Positions 26,993 through 36,814 are shown, counted from the stretch's first letter. The stretch: 64,000 bases of DNA from Henriciella pelagia (GCF_002088945.1 NZ_NCSU01000007.1:496001-560000); one strand, 5' to 3'. The notes: a model not told the origin generated them from the letters alone. Program-made: numbers and translations.

Positions 26993-27471
26993 TTAAGGTT
27001 CTGGACCTGAATTCTCAGATCATCCGCAATCTGACGGGCGAGCTCGCTCATCGCGCGTGTGGATACATCGATCTGGGCCGAGACGTCGGTGTACGGTGTC
27101 GCCGTTGCCGCATACGGAACTTCGACGCTTACGCTGCCCGAAACCGCTCCGTCTGGCGTGTCCAGGACATAGTCGCCAGTGGCACCAAGGAAAGACCGTG
27201 AGACGCCGCCATCCGGCAACAGTGCGGCGCGAACGAGACGCTCATCAAGTGTGACGGTAAGCCTTGCAGATTTGTCTAGACCAGGCAGGCCAACCGCAAG
27301 TTCCTCCATCAGATTCCGGCGCAGCGTGTATCCAGACCGACCCGGAATTTCTGCAATGGTGATGTTCTGTCCATCGACGACGCCGTTGAAACCAGCATCA
27401 CCATAGAGCGGGCGAAAACCACAGGCCGAAAGCGCGGCGAGTGCCAGGGAGATGCAAACAAGACGTATCAT
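26989..27471 (-). CDS. lptE: LPS-assembly lipoprotein LptE
   Basis: 160 aa. The signal peptide ends in a lipobox A-L-S-A-C-G-F (Cys17), followed by G-F-R-P-L-Y-G, the usual LptE opening. It plugs the LptD barrel and helps insert LPS in the outer membrane. The start overlaps the leuS stop by 4 bp; leuS-lptE-holA is the common alphaproteobacterial order. Confidence 0.92.
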   Translation of the reverse strand: MIRLVCISLALAALSACGFRPLYGDAGFNGVVDGQNITIAEIPGRSGYTLRRNLMEELAVGLPGLDKSARLTVTLDERLVRAALLPDGGVSRSFLGATGDYVLDTPDGAVSGSVSVEVPYAATATPYTDVSAQIDVSTRAMSELARQIADDLRIQVQNLK

Positions 27472-30029
27472 GCTGCTACGATATTCACGATCCGGCCCGG
27501 AACAACAATGACTTTCTTGATATCCTTGCCGGCGATGAAATTCTTCACCTCCTCGCTGGCGAGGGCAAGTTGCTCAATGTCGGCGGGGGCGGCCGTCTTC
27601 TCGACTTCAATTTCGCCGCGACGTTTGCCATTGACCTGGATTGGCAGGGTTACAGTGTCCTCGACCATGATCGAAGCATCGGATTCTGGCCAGGCGGCGT
27701 TGGAAACAAAGCCATCGAGACCAAGCGCCGACCAGCATTCTTCGGCAAGATGTGGCATGAAGGGCGTGAGACAGATGGCAAGACGGCGCGCGCTCTCGCG
27801 GATATTGGCGTCGGACTCGGCTGCGTCGGTTTCAGCCTTCTTGATCGTGTTGACCCAGTCATGGCAGGCCGCAATGGCGGCATTGAACCGGAACTCGCGG
27901 ATCGCCTTGTCCACCGCAGCCGATGCGCGGTGCGAATATTTGATCAGCGGTGTGACGGTGATCTCCGCGCCATCAGCCGGATTCGCTGAAAGCCGGTCAA
28001 AAATGGCCCAGACGCGCTGCACAAAGCGGCCAGCCCCTTCAACGCCGGCCTGCGTCCACTCGACATCGCGTTCAGGCGGGCTGTCAGACAGCACGAACCA
28101 GCGGGCTGTATCGGCGCCATATGTCGCGATGATGGCGTCTGGATCGACGACATTCTTTTTCGACTTGGACATTTTCTCGATTGCGCCAACGGAGACTGGC
28201 TCCTGGGAGGCTTTCGTGACCCAGGCACCATCTCGCTGTTCGATCTGCGATGGCTCGATCCATTTGCCGTCCGGGGTCTTGTAGGTTTCGTGCGTGACCA
28301 TGCCTTGCGTGAACAGGCCTGCGAAGGGTTCGCCAGATGGCAGGTTGAGTTCGCCGACATCGCGAAGGGCCCGCGCAAAGAAGCGGGAATAGAGCAAATG
28401 AAGAACGGCATGCTCGACACCGCCGACATATTGGTCGACAGGCAGCCAGTAGGCGCGCTCTTCCGGGTCTGTCGGGCTCGCAAAGCGCGCATAATACCAG
28501 GAAGAATCGACGAAAGTGTCGAGCGTATCGGTCTCGCGAACGGCCGCTTTGCCGCACTGAGGGCAGTTCACATGCTTCCAGTCTGGATGGTGAGCCAGCG
28601 GATTGCCGGGCTTGTCGAAGCTGACATCTTCAGGAAGTTTCACTGGAAGGTCAGCGTCAGGAACCGGGACAGGGCCGCAGTCTTCGCAATGAATGATCGG
28701 GATAGGGCAGCCCCAGTAGCGCTGGCGCGACACGCCCCAGTCTCGAAGGCGGTAATTGACCGTACCCTTGCCGAGGCCAAGCGATTCGATCCTGGCAATG
28801 GCTGCACCAATCGCTTCGTCCGTCTTCATTCCATTGAGGAAATCGGAATTATAGATCGTTCCGGGACCAACATAGGCCGTATCGGTGACTTCATGGTCTT
28901 CCTCGCGCGTGTCGGGCGGTAGCACGACCGGCTGGACCGGCAGGTCATATTTACGGGCAAAGTCGAGGTCGCGCTGGTCGCCGGCGGGTGAGCCGAAGAC
29001 AGCGCCGGTGCCATAGGTCGACAGGACGAAATTGGCTGACCAGACGGGAATTTCCCAGTCAGGATCAAACGGGTGGCGCACACGAATGCCGAGATCGATG
29101 CCGAGCTTCGGCGCTTTCTCGATGGCTTCTTCCGACGTGCCGATCTTGGCGGCTTCATCGGCAAAGGCTTTGACGGCCGGGTCTGATTCGGCAAAGTGGC
29201 GCGTGATCGGATGGTCCGGTGCAAGCGCGATGAAGCTTGCGCCATAGAGGGTGTCTGGCCGGGTCGTGTAGACTTCGATGCCCTTGCCGAATTCTTCCGG
29301 AACCTCGCCGGCAAATGGCCAGGCGATCAATGCGCCTTCTGAGCGCCCGATCCAGTTTTCCTGCATGATGCGGACTTTCTCCGGCCAGTTCTCAAGCGTC
29401 CGGATGCCTTCGATCAGGTCATCTGCATAATGCGTGATCTTGAAGAACCACTGCGTCAGCTCGCGCTGTTCGACGGGAGCGCCCGTGCGCCAGCCCTTGC
29501 CGTCGATGACCTGTTCATTGGCAAGAACCGTATTGTCGACCGGGTCCCAGTTCACCTTGCTGGCCTTGCGATAGGCGAGGCCGGCCTTGAGCAGTTTCAG
29601 GAACAGGCGTTGCTGTTCGCCGTAATAATCCTCGTCGCAGGTTGCAAATTCCCGGCTCCAGTCGAGCGTCAGACCAAGTTTCTCGAACTGGGCGCGCATG
29701 GCGTCGATATTCTTGTAGGTCCACGTTGCCGGGTGGACATTGTTCTCGATGGCCGCATTCTCAGCTGGCAGGCCGAACGCATCCCAGCCCATTGGGTGGA
29801 GGACATTGTAGCCATGCGCGCGGCGGTGGCGGGCAACGACGTCTCCCATCGCATAGTTGCGCACATGGCCCATGTGCAAACGCCCTGAGGGGTAGGGAAA
29901 CATTTCAAGGACAAAAGCCTTGGGAGCATCGCCAGCTTCCGATGGCGATTTTGCTTTGTAGATGCCGGCGTCCGCCCAGGCCTTGCGCCAGCGGGCTTCC
30001 GCGTCCTGCGGATTATAGCGAGACGACAC
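27468..30029 (-). CDS. leuS: Leucyl-tRNA synthetase
   Basis: 853 aa class I synthetase. The HIGH motif is H-M-G-H (52-55) in [19 protein letters not shown]. The CP1 editing domain lies at about 220-420, with the zinc-knuckle-like C-P-Q-C-G near 480. KMSKS is K-M-S-K-S at about 618. Length is standard. It is first in the operon with lptE and holA. A 39-bp gap separates it from the DUF3576 gene upstream on the same strand. Confidence 0.98.
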   Translation of the reverse strand: MSSRYNPQDAEARWRKAWADAGIYKAKSPSEAGDAPKAFVLEMFPYPSGRLHMGHVRNYAMGDVVARHRRAHGYNVLHPMGWDAFGLPAENAAIENNVHPATWTYKNIDAMRAQFEKLGLTLDWSREFATCDEDYYGEQQRLFLKLLKAGLAYRKASKVNWDPVDNTVLANEQVIDGKGWRTGAPVEQRELTQWFFKITHYADDLIEGIRTLENWPEKVRIMQENWIGRSEGALIAWPFAGEVPEEFGKGIEVYTTRPDTLYGASFIALAPDHPITRHFAESDPAVKAFADEAAKIGTSEEAIEKAPKLGIDLGIRVRHPFDPDWEIPVWSANFVLSTYGTGAVFGSPAGDQRDLDFARKYDLPVQPVVLPPDTREEDHEVTDTAYVGPGTIYNSDFLNGMKTDEAIGAAIARIESLGLGKGTVNYRLRDWGVSRQRYWGCPIPIIHCEDCGPVPVPDADLPVKLPEDVSFDKPGNPLAHHPDWKHVNCPQCGKAAVRETDTLDTFVDSSWYYARFASPTDPEERAYWLPVDQYVGGVEHAVLHLLYSRFFARALRDVGELNLPSGEPFAGLFTQGMVTHETYKTPDGKWIEPSQIEQRDGAWVTKASQEPVSVGAIEKMSKSKKNVVDPDAIIATYGADTARWFVLSDSPPERDVEWTQAGVEGAGRFVQRVWAIFDRLSANPADGAEITVTPLIKYSHRASAAVDKAIREFRFNAAIAACHDWVNTIKKAETDAAESDANIRESARRLAICLTPFMPHLAEECWSALGLDGFVSNAAWPESDASIMVEDTVTLPIQVNGKRRGEIEVEKTAAPADIEQLALASEEVKNFIAGKDIKKVIVVPGRIVNIVAA

Positions 30030-30068
30030 TCGTCCCTCCTGAAAAAACTCGATTCGATTGGGTCTGGT

Positions 30069-30497
30069 TTAGCTGAGTTCAGACGATTTTAGCACGCGCG
30101 CGCGCGTCAGGATCGCATTTTCTAGCTGCATCCCCGTTTCGGGATCGACCGCGGCGTCGGTCCAGACGCCATCCCGCTGAACCTGGCGGAAGACGGCAAC
30201 CTTCACGCCGTCGGCGCGCAAACGCGAGTCGAGGATGTAGACTGTCGCCTTGACGCGTTCGCCTTCCGCGCTCGGATAGGATTTCCAGTCATAATTGATG
30301 ATGCCGCCCACAGGGTCGGAGCTGACGAGGGGCAGTGATTGCAGCGTGTCCAGGCTGGCCCGCCACAGATAGGGGTTCACCCCGCCGCGGAAGTCTTCAA
30401 CCACATCGATCTCGCGATCATTGCTACCGCCGAAGATGCAGCCACTCAGCATGATGGGTGCAGCGAGTGCAGCGATAATCTGAATTGAAGCCTTCAT
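30069..30497 (-). CDS. DUF3576-family lipoprotein
   Basis: 142 aa from the ATG at 30497, which has AGGA 8 bp upstream. The signal ends in the lipobox M-L-S-G-C (Cys near residue 19). The mature part contains V-N-P-Y-L-W-R-A-S-L-D-T-L and V-G-G-I-I-N-Y-D-W, typical of DUF3576. Function is unknown; envelope location is expected. It lies upstream of leuS on the same strand, a frequent neighbour in Alphaproteobacteria, and is divergent from the porin gene. Confidence 0.88.
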   Translation of the reverse strand: MKASIQIIAALAAPIMLSGCIFGGSNDREIDVVEDFRGGVNPYLWRASLDTLQSLPLVSSDPVGGIINYDWKSYPSAEGERVKATVYILDSRLRADGVKVAVFRQVQRDGVWTDAAVDPETGMQLENAILTRARVLKSSELS

Positions 30498-30613
30498 AAT
30501 CACAATCCTGTGCGCAATATCATCTTTATAGATTGGCCTGTATATCATCTGCGACCGGCCCGACCAGTGCCGTTCTGCGTAACATTCGGCAAGTTGCCTT
30601 TGAGGAGTTTCCC

Positions 30614-31777
30614 TTGTCCAGACTGTTTACCCTGCTCGCGACGAGCGTGCCGCTGTCTGCCTTGCCCGCGCTCGCGCAATCCTCGCCGCTGGAATACGAA
30701 TCCTCGCTGGAGGCAGTGACGGTTGTTTCGCTGGGCCATGATACGGACAGGGTTACCGACACTGAAGAGATCCTGTACGAGATTTCACTCGATAACCGCA
30801 TCGAAAAAGTGCTCTCGAATGGTCTGCAGGTCAGTGGTCGGCTGACCTTGAGGGGACAGCGCGATCATCCGCTGCGGCCAGGGTTTGCAGGGAACTTCGG
30901 CGACGCTGCAGGACCGGTCGGTGCTTATTCGGGGCTTTCGGGTAATGCTGCCGGCGACCAGACTGGAGCGCGGGGATCGCTTGAGGCCGCCTATCTTGAA
31001 CTTGATGGCGGTTATGGCGAAGTTCGCATCGGCCGCGACCGCGGCGTCGCCTCCCGTTTTCATGAAGGCGCTCCCTCAGCACTTAGCCACGCCCGGATCG
31101 ATAGCCCCTATCTCGACCCGAACGGCCTGAAGATTATTCGCACCAGTCATGACCTGACGGGTCCATCTGCCAAGATCAGCTATGCGACGCCGAGAATCCT
31201 TGGCCTTCGCGCGGCCGCCTCCTACACGCCGGATGCTGATGCGCGCGGCCTCGACAGAGACGTCAGCGGCCTGAACGGCCAGCCGGACCTCGAAAACGCC
31301 TTCGAACTTGCCGCAAACCTTTCACGACGCCTGCGCTCACCGGATGTGCGGATTGACGCGTCGCTCGGCTGGTCGACCGCTGAAGTCGGCTCTTTGATCG
31401 GTGCGCCAAGAGGGTCGGTCGACACATGGTCTGCCGGAACCCAGCTGGAGTTTCCGCTGCTGACGCTTGGTGGTTCCTGGATGTCATCCGATAATGGGTT
31501 CCAGGGCGGCGATTATACTGCCTGGGAGATCGGTGCAGGCTTCGACTGGGCAGAGACCGAATTTTCCCTGAACTATGGCGAGGCCGAGGACGATCTCGCA
31601 GTCCTGTCCTCGGAGGCGATCAGCCTTGCGGCGGCGCGAGACCTGACAGACTCCCTGCGCCTTGCTGTCGCCTATCAGGATGAGGCCCTCATGACTGCCT
31701 CAGGGAACCGCACCGGTGCTGGATTTGTTGTAGAAATCACACTTTCGTCCGATTTTTTGGCGATAACGACAAATTAA
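30614..31777 (+). CDS. Outer-membrane porin-like beta-barrel protein
   Basis: About 387 aa. I chose the TTG at 30614 because GAGGAG (30602-30607) is 6 bp upstream; it gives M-S-R-L-F-T-L-L-A-T with a signal cleaved after A-L-A-Q. The mature chain has porin features: alternating strands, G-Y-G-E-V-R-I-G-R-D-R-G-V-A-S-R, and A-K-I-S-Y-A-T-P-R-I-L-G-L-R-A. The C-terminal residue is Asn and not the usual aromatic, so barrel insertion may use an internal signal. Diffusion of small solutes is the expected role. Confidence 0.8.
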   Translation: MSRLFTLLATSVPLSALPALAQSSPLEYESSLEAVTVVSLGHDTDRVTDTEEILYEISLDNRIEKVLSNGLQVSGRLTLRGQRDHPLRPGFAGNFGDAAGPVGAYSGLSGNAAGDQTGARGSLEAAYLELDGGYGEVRIGRDRGVASRFHEGAPSALSHARIDSPYLDPNGLKIIRTSHDLTGPSAKISYATPRILGLRAAASYTPDADARGLDRDVSGLNGQPDLENAFELAANLSRRLRSPDVRIDASLGWSTAEVGSLIGAPRGSVDTWSAGTQLEFPLLTLGGSWMSSDNGFQGGDYTAWEIGAGFDWAETEFSLNYGEAEDDLAVLSSEAISLAAARDLTDSLRLAVAYQDEALMTASGNRTGAGFVVEITLSSDFLAITTN

Positions 31778-31789
31778 GCTTCTATTAAG
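31774..31789. promoter_or_regulatory. CtrA-like motif before the NtrZ-like gene
   Basis: TTAA-GCTTCTA-TTAAG matches TTAA-N7-TTAAC at all but the last base. It overlaps the porin stop and lies 37 bp before the next start codon. Control by CtrA is an inference. Confidence 0.4.
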
Positions 31790-31825
31790 CGGTTCGCCTG
31801 CTTAATTAGCCAGCAGGGAGACCTT

Positions 31826-32266
31826 ATGCGCTTTGGTGTAACAACTCTTGTGGCAATCGCGGTGTGCTCAGCCCTTCCGGCTGTGGCGCAGACGCAGCCT
31901 TTGGAGCTGGCACCGCCAACAGTTTCCGAGACGGACAAGGCTGAGCCGGACTGGTATCGCCAGTTTACGCTGAGCTCGCCATCGGACGAAGCGCCGATCT
32001 GGCAGTCCCATCCCAGCAAGGAAGTGAAGCTTGCCTTCGTCAAAGGCGACAAGTGGCAGCTGAGCGTTGACCTGACCTCGCGGCCTGACGATTCGCCGCT
32101 TGCGAAGGAAGAAATGCGCGCAGGCGCAGAATTCCGCATCACGCCCCGCATCAGCGTTGGCGGTTCGCTCTCTGTCGGGTCGAACAGTTTCGATGAGACG
32201 CTTGCGCAATTTGAAGGCGAAGAAATCGAGACCGGCATCCGTCTGCGGTCTGCATTCAAGTTCTAG
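31826..32266 (+). CDS. NtrZ-like periplasmic protein
   Basis: 146 aa with a signal peptide (M-R-F-G-V-T-T-L-V-A-I-A-V..., cleavage after A-V-A-Q). The mature part has KWQLSVDLTSRPDDSPL, then A-G-A-E-F-R-I-T-P-R-I-S-V-G-G-S and ends R-S-A-F-K-F. This pattern fits NtrZ, a periplasmic protein reported in Caulobacter to act on the NtrY/NtrX two-component system. The fit is from memory and not a search. It converges on the ThiE-like gene with the shared stop CTAG. Confidence 0.55.
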   Translation: MRFGVTTLVAIAVCSALPAVAQTQPLELAPPTVSETDKAEPDWYRQFTLSSPSDEAPIWQSHPSKEVKLAFVKGDKWQLSVDLTSRPDDSPLAKEEMRAGAEFRITPRISVGGSLSVGSNSFDETLAQFEGEEIETGIRLRSAFKF

Positions 32267-32889
32267 TCTTGCGCCTCCGGCACCAGTTCCTGAAAACCTG
32301 ATACCGACGCGAAGCCGCCAAACCGGCTGACGCGCTCTGCATTGCTATGGTCGATGCCGCCAAGACCATAGACCGGCAGGCCCGCCCTCGCAGAGATCCG
32401 GGCGAATCGCGCCAGGCCGAGCGGGCGTCCCGCGCTCGCACTCGCGGACGCGAACACCGTTGAGACGATTGCTGCATCCATTTTTTGGAGTAAGGCCAAT
32501 CTCAATTCTGATGGGTTATGAGCACTCATTGTGTTCAACGCAAAATCGCGCGCCTGCTGGTGGGCCGCCCGGGCCAGTCTTGCGGGCCAGTGTACGCCGT
32601 CGGCGTCTAGCGCTCGTGCAAGGCGCGGGTCTGCGCCAATCAGGCATATGCGGTCTTCTCGCCGGCACTGTTCGACCAAGTGACCTGCGCGCCTGATTTC
32701 CGTCTCCTTGCCAAAATGACGGATGATGACGCCGATGCCTGGTGGAAGCGAAGCGATGACCTTCGCCGGATCTGGAATGCGTGCAGGATCTGTCAGGAAT
32801 AAACCAGCCGGCAAACAGGACGGCAGGTGGTGGCTCGCCAGCCGGGCGGCATTTCGAAACTTGCGTGCAGGGCTGGCAACATGCTTCAT
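32263..32889 (-). CDS. Thiamine-phosphate-synthase-like protein (ThiE/TenI fold)
   Basis: About 208 aa from the ATG at 32889. The TIM-barrel motifs of the TenI/ThiE family are visible: P-A-G-L-F-L-T-D, L-I-G-A-D-P-R-L-A..A-D-G-V-H-W-P-A, then G-L-P-V-Y-G-L-G-G-I-D near the C-terminus. Several ThiE catalytic positions look altered, for example H-L-G-Q is W-P-A-R, so it may be a TenI-like paralogue. No other thiamine genes are near. The start codon is only 6 bp from the divergent YggS start. Confidence 0.7.
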   Translation of the reverse strand: MKHVASPARKFRNAARLASHHLPSCLPAGLFLTDPARIPDPAKVIASLPPGIGVIIRHFGKETEIRRAGHLVEQCRREDRICLIGADPRLARALDADGVHWPARLARAAHQQARDFALNTMSAHNPSELRLALLQKMDAAIVSTVFASASASAGRPLGLARFARISARAGLPVYGLGGIDHSNAERVSRFGGFASVSGFQELVPEAQD

Positions 32890-32895
32890 CGCGCC

Positions 32896-33561
32896 ATGAC
32901 TAACACCGCACTGACCCACCAGATAGCCGCGCAGCGCGAAATTATCCTGAAAGCGATCCGCGCGAACAGCGATCATGACGTCGACCTTATCGCTGTTTCA
33001 AAACGCCAGCCGGATGAGCGATTGCAGGCTGCGCTCGATTGCGGTCACAGGGTTTTTGGCGAGAACCGCGTTCAGGAAGCCCAGGCACATTGGGGCCATC
33101 GGCGGGACATCGACGGCCTCAGGCTTCACCTGATCGGGCCGCTGCAGAGCAACAAGTCCGAGGATGCTGTCGCCCTGTTCGATGTGATCCAGACTGTGGA
33201 TCGCCCCAAGATCGTGAGGACGCTTGCCGAAGCGGCTGAAAAGCTCGGCCGCCACCCTGACCTCTTCATTCAGGTCAATACCGGCGAAGAAGATCAGAAA
33301 TCAGGCGTGTCACCGGGCGAAACCGACAGGCTGGTTGAGCTGGTGCGCGAAACCTATCCAGGGCGTCTGCTCGGGCTGATGTGTATCCCGCCCGTTGAGG
33401 AGCCGGCAGGGCCGCACTTTGCCCTGCTGTCGAAACTTGCCGGCGAGAACGGCCTGAACGCGCTCTCCATGGGGATGAGTGCGGATTACGAACTTGCTTG
33501 CCAATATGGCGCGACGCATGTCCGGGTCGGCAGTGCCTTTTTCGGCGAGCGCGACAGCTAA
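32896..33561 (+). CDS. YggS/PLPBP-family pyridoxal-phosphate homeostasis protein
   Basis: 221 aa. The fold-type III PLP barrel without the C-terminal domain of alanine racemase. The PLP lysine is in L-I-A-V-S-K-R-Q-P. H-L-I-G-P-L-Q-S-N-K, S-V-D..(TVDRPKI) and L-S-M-G-M-S-A-D-Y are conserved. It binds PLP and influences amino/keto-acid balance; it has no known catalysis. It shares its stop with the L,D-transpeptidase in CTAA. Confidence 0.94.
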   Translation: MTNTALTHQIAAQREIILKAIRANSDHDVDLIAVSKRQPDERLQAALDCGHRVFGENRVQEAQAHWGHRRDIDGLRLHLIGPLQSNKSEDAVALFDVIQTVDRPKIVRTLAEAAEKLGRHPDLFIQVNTGEEDQKSGVSPGETDRLVELVRETYPGRLLGLMCIPPVEEPAGPHFALLSKLAGENGLNALSMGMSADYELACQYGATHVRVGSAFFGERDS

Positions 33562-34067
33562 GCCGATATTTCCAGCACGCTTCCCGGCCCACACTTTTCG
33601 AGAACTGCCTTCAGATCATCGATGGCAAGGGCGATACAGCCCTCCGTGTCGGCATAGTCGGGCTTGGCAACATGCATGAAAATGGCGCTGCCCTTGCCCG
33701 CAATGACCGGGTCCTGATTGTGGCTGAGTTCGACAATGATATCGTAGACGTGATCATCGCGCCACAAGGTCTCATGTCTGGCAGGATAGGCCGTCGTGAC
33801 CGGCCGATTATAGAGCGGGTCCATGGCGGCATCGCACCATCCGTCTTGTAGACGCAGGGGTACGGTCGGCAGGCCGGTTTTAGGCCGATCAACCCGGTCT
33901 GGGCGCCAGAACACACGTTTCATCATCCATCGCCCGATGGGTGAACCCCCGTCGCCCTCGGCTTTATCGGCCTGCGGGACCATGCCCCCCTTGCCGATGG
34001 CGCAATCAAACCGGACGCCCTGCCCACTCAGCTTTCTGTCGGGCGTTGCCATGAAATGAGCTGTCAC
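33558..34067 (-). CDS. L,D-transpeptidase-like protein (YkuD domain)
   Basis: 169 aa with no evident signal peptide. The catalytic block is F-M-H-V-A..T-E-G-C-I-A-L, matching the HXnS/T-x-G-C pattern of YkuD enzymes (Cys near 142). The N-terminal G-V-R-F-D-C-A-I-G-K-G-G and S-P-I-G-R-W segments resemble the L,D-transpeptidase catalytic-domain subfamily found in many Proteobacteria. These enzymes make 3-3 peptidoglycan cross-links or attach lipoproteins. The missing export signal is odd. GGAG lies 9 bp before the ATG. Confidence 0.85.
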   Translation of the reverse strand: MTAHFMATPDRKLSGQGVRFDCAIGKGGMVPQADKAEGDGGSPIGRWMMKRVFWRPDRVDRPKTGLPTVPLRLQDGWCDAAMDPLYNRPVTTAYPARHETLWRDDHVYDIIVELSHNQDPVIAGKGSAIFMHVAKPDYADTEGCIALAIDDLKAVLEKCGPGSVLEISA

Positions 34068-34168
34068 AGCCCTGCTCCCAAAATTGTGATAGACAGGTTA
34101 TTGCAAACACAGGTGAAGATTTCCGGCAACGCTCCTAAGTGGTGCCGCACGCCTGATTGGAGATCGAA

Positions 34169-34858
34169 ATGATTAGCCAGAAAACAATCCTCCTTGTGGA
34201 CGATGATGAAGAGCTGCGCGGTGCGCTCGCAGAGCAGTTTGATCTGCATGATGGCTTTGAAACAAGGCAGGCTTCAGGCGGAATCGATGCATTGAGGCTC
34301 GCCGAGGCTGAGCGGCTCGATCTCGTTCTCCTCGACATCGACATGCCGGACATGGATGGCCGGGAAACCTGCAAGCAGATGCGGGCGCGCGGCGTGAGGG
34401 CGCCGATCATCATGCTGACGGGCCAGGACACAGATGCCGATACAATTCTCGGGCTGGAATCAGGCGCCAATGACTATGTCACAAAGCCGTTCCGATTCTC
34501 CGTGCTGCTGGCGCGGGTCCGCGCCCATCTGCGCAGCTTTGAGCAAAGCGAAGACGCGACCTTCATGCTGGGCCCCTATGAATTTCACCCGGCCATGAAG
34601 CTTCTGGTTCGCGAGGATGAACGCAAGATCCGCCTTACGGAGAAAGAGACGAATATCCTGAAATATCTCTACCGGGCGGGCGGAAAGTCCGTGCCGCGCG
34701 ACGAGCTCTTGTCGGAAGTGTGGGGCTACAATGCCGCCGTGACGACGCACACGCTTGAAACCCACGTCTATCGTCTGCGCCAGAAGATCGAGCCCGACCC
34801 GTCAAATGCCCGCCTGCTGCTGACGGAAACCGGCGGATACAGGCTTCAGCCCAACTAG
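34169..34858 (+). CDS. OmpR/PhoB-family response regulator
   Basis: 229 aa. The receiver domain (1-120) has L-V-D-D-D-E-E, phospho-acceptor Asp in V-L-L-D-I-D-M-P and Lys in Y-V-T-K-P-F. The winged helix (about 130-229) has T-E-K-E-T-N-I-L-K-Y-L and T-L-E-T-H-V-Y-R-L-R-Q-K-I. ATG 34169 is chosen because GGAG is 6 bp upstream. No sensor kinase is adjacent, so it is an orphan. It shares its stop with exonuclease III in CTAG. Confidence 0.94.
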   Translation: MISQKTILLVDDDEELRGALAEQFDLHDGFETRQASGGIDALRLAEAERLDLVLLDIDMPDMDGRETCKQMRARGVRAPIIMLTGQDTDADTILGLESGANDYVTKPFRFSVLLARVRAHLRSFEQSEDATFMLGPYEFHPAMKLLVREDERKIRLTEKETNILKYLYRAGGKSVPRDELLSEVWGYNAAVTTHTLETHVYRLRQKIEPDPSNARLLLTETGGYRLQPN

Positions 34859-35670
34859 GCGCGCTTGAAGCTGCTACTGATTGGGGCGTGGTCAGAAGGC
34901 TTCCAGCCGCCTCGCCAACCAAGGTGAATGCTGTAGCTGTCGAGCTCTGCCAGTCCCATCGCGGAATCATTGGCCCAGATATGGTCGAGCCGGCGGCCGC
35001 GATTGGATGCGGCCCAGTCCTTCGCCCTGTATGACCACCAGGTATAGAGCTTCTGGTCATCCTTGTGGCGTTCGCGCGCAATATCGAAAAACCCGCCATC
35101 TGTGCGCGCCTTTTCCAGGGCCTCTGTCTCGACAGGGGTGTGGGAAACGATCTTCAGAAGCTGCTTGTGGGACCAGACATCGTTCTCATGCGGGGCGACA
35201 TTGAGGTCACCGACAAGGATGCGCGGCGACGGGTCAGCCTTGATTGTCTGGAAATCGCGCGACATGCAGGCGAGGAAGTCGAGCTTGTGGGCGAACTTGT
35301 CATTCGTCTCCGGGTCGGGCTCATCCCCGCCGGCCGGCAGGTAGATATTGTGGATCTCAAAGCCTTCGATCTTCGCCGTCTGGACGCGGGCATGCCCTTC
35401 GCGGCAGAGAAGCGGGGCATCGCCAGCCTCAATCGGATGTTTTGAGACGATCGCGACGCCATGATGGCCGCCCGATTGCCCCAGCACCTGGAAGTGTCCG
35501 TAGCCGAGCTCCTTGAACGGCTTTTCGGGAAATTCCGCCGTCTGGCACTTGATCTCCTGCAGGCACAGCACATCGGGCGCTTCCTGCCTCAGGAAGGCCT
35601 GTACATTCGGCGCGCGAAGGCGGATCGAATTGATGTTCCAGCTGGTGATCTTGAATGGGGACTTTGACAT
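34855..35670 (-). CDS. xth: Exodeoxyribonuclease III
   Basis: 271 aa DNase I-fold enzyme for base-excision repair (AP endonuclease and 3' exonuclease). Motifs are S-W-N-I-N-S-I-R, L-C-L-Q-E-I-K-C (Glu), G-D-L-N-V-A-P (Asp, Asn) and the C-terminal R-R-L-D-H-I-W and S-D-H-A-P-I. Length fits. It shares its stop with the response regulator. The gene begins 74 bp right of the DUF3108 end on the same strand. Confidence 0.97.
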   Translation of the reverse strand: MSKSPFKITSWNINSIRLRAPNVQAFLRQEAPDVLCLQEIKCQTAEFPEKPFKELGYGHFQVLGQSGGHHGVAIVSKHPIEAGDAPLLCREGHARVQTAKIEGFEIHNIYLPAGGDEPDPETNDKFAHKLDFLACMSRDFQTIKADPSPRILVGDLNVAPHENDVWSHKQLLKIVSHTPVETEALEKARTDGGFFDIARERHKDDQKLYTWWSYRAKDWAASNRGRRLDHIWANDSAMGLAELDSYSIHLGWRGGWKPSDHAPISSSFKRA

Positions 35671-35744
35671 TCGATGGCCTTAGCCGCGCCGACCTGAGGG
35701 GTCAACGCGGCCAGACATGATGTCGATGCCGGATCGACGGCCGC

Positions 35745-36599
35745 CTATTCGGTGGCCAGCGGTTCGAATTTCAGTTTCGAAACCTGAAGGGTAACCTTGC
35801 CGATCTTGTCCGTGTCGGCCTGGATTTTCACCGGCATGACAGCGCCGTTCGGCAGGGGTGCCATCCACATGCGCAGGGGGCCATCGATGCCAGACAGTGT
35901 GTCCTTGTTGGCCTCGCCCTTCTTGTAGCCGGCCACCTTGTCCATGGTGACGTGGCACTCATAAGCTTCGCCGCGATAGGCGTCGGTCTTGACGTTTTTC
36001 AAGCCGGCATTCTCGAAGAGGAGCCAGGTGAGCTGGCGACCATCGAAGATTTTCATTGGCGGTCCGCAGGGGTCGGAGCCGGCCTGACGCGGAATGAACG
36101 CATGTCCGATGAAAGCGGTGAGCGGGTCGGACGCGTCAAGCTTCTGGGGCGGCGTTGCCGCCGGATCGCCAAGATTGCCGAAAGCGGGCGTGGCGGTCAT
36201 GGCAACGTCGGTCGCGCCATAGGTCATCTCGACCCGGCGGTTCTTCTTGCCGTCATGGTTCTGCGAGACATAGGCATAGGGCTGCAGATGGTCGTCACGG
36301 ACATAGCCGCTTGAGGCGAGGTCCATGTCATAATTGACCAGGATGTCGGCAAGTCCCGTCGTCTTCACCTTGCCCTTGATGGAGTAGGTGTCCGGCTTCA
36401 GTTCGGTGCGGAAGTTTGCCTTGCCGGTAATCGGAATGAACAGCGCCCAGGCAGACGCCTTGACCTCATAGGTCAGTTTCATCGGCTCGCCAGCCTTGAT
36501 GCTGGCCAGCGGCGTGTCAGGTCTTGCAGCCGTATCGGCGACGGAGACACCAGCGGCGGTCAGGGCCAGGAGGCTGGTGGCTGCAATTAGCTTTTTCAT
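35745..36599 (-). CDS. DUF3108-domain exported protein
   Basis: 284 aa with a signal peptide (M-K-K-L-I-A-A-T-S-L-L-A-L-T-A-A). DUF3108 features are L-T-Y-E-V-K-A, repeated beta strands and a late P-L-P-N-G-A-V-M-P-V-K. The function is unknown; a periplasmic beta-sheet, lipid-binding-like fold is suspected in the family. Divergent DUF3108 and rpmB is a recurring alphaproteobacterial pair. Two Cys residues lie at D-P-C-G and Y-E-C-H. Confidence 0.85.
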   Translation of the reverse strand: MKKLIAATSLLALTAAGVSVADTAARPDTPLASIKAGEPMKLTYEVKASAWALFIPITGKANFRTELKPDTYSIKGKVKTTGLADILVNYDMDLASSGYVRDDHLQPYAYVSQNHDGKKNRRVEMTYGATDVAMTATPAFGNLGDPAATPPQKLDASDPLTAFIGHAFIPRQAGSDPCGPPMKIFDGRQLTWLLFENAGLKNVKTDAYRGEAYECHVTMDKVAGYKKGEANKDTLSGIDGPLRMWMAPLPNGAVMPVKIQADTDKIGKVTLQVSKLKFEPLATE

Positions 36600-36739
36600 G
36601 GTTCAATGTCCTTATGGTGAGCCATAGTCCAGAGCGCTTGTATCTTTGCCTTGTAGAATGGAGGCTGAACAGCCCTGCCCTTGCATTGCCATGATTAAAT
36701 CACGGTTATGCCTCTGTGGAATTCGGCTGTGCCGGGCGG

Positions 36740-36768
36740 TTGACGTTATGGTGCTGTGCGCGTATGAG
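36740..36768 (+). promoter_or_regulatory. Predicted sigma-70-type promoter of rpmB
   Basis: TTGACG and TATGAG are separated by 17 bp. The start codon of rpmB lies about 40 bp beyond the expected transcription start. Confidence 0.55.
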
Positions 36769-36814
36769 CGCCGCTTCGGATTTACTTGAAACACTTAGAA
36801 GATGCGAGCGCCCC

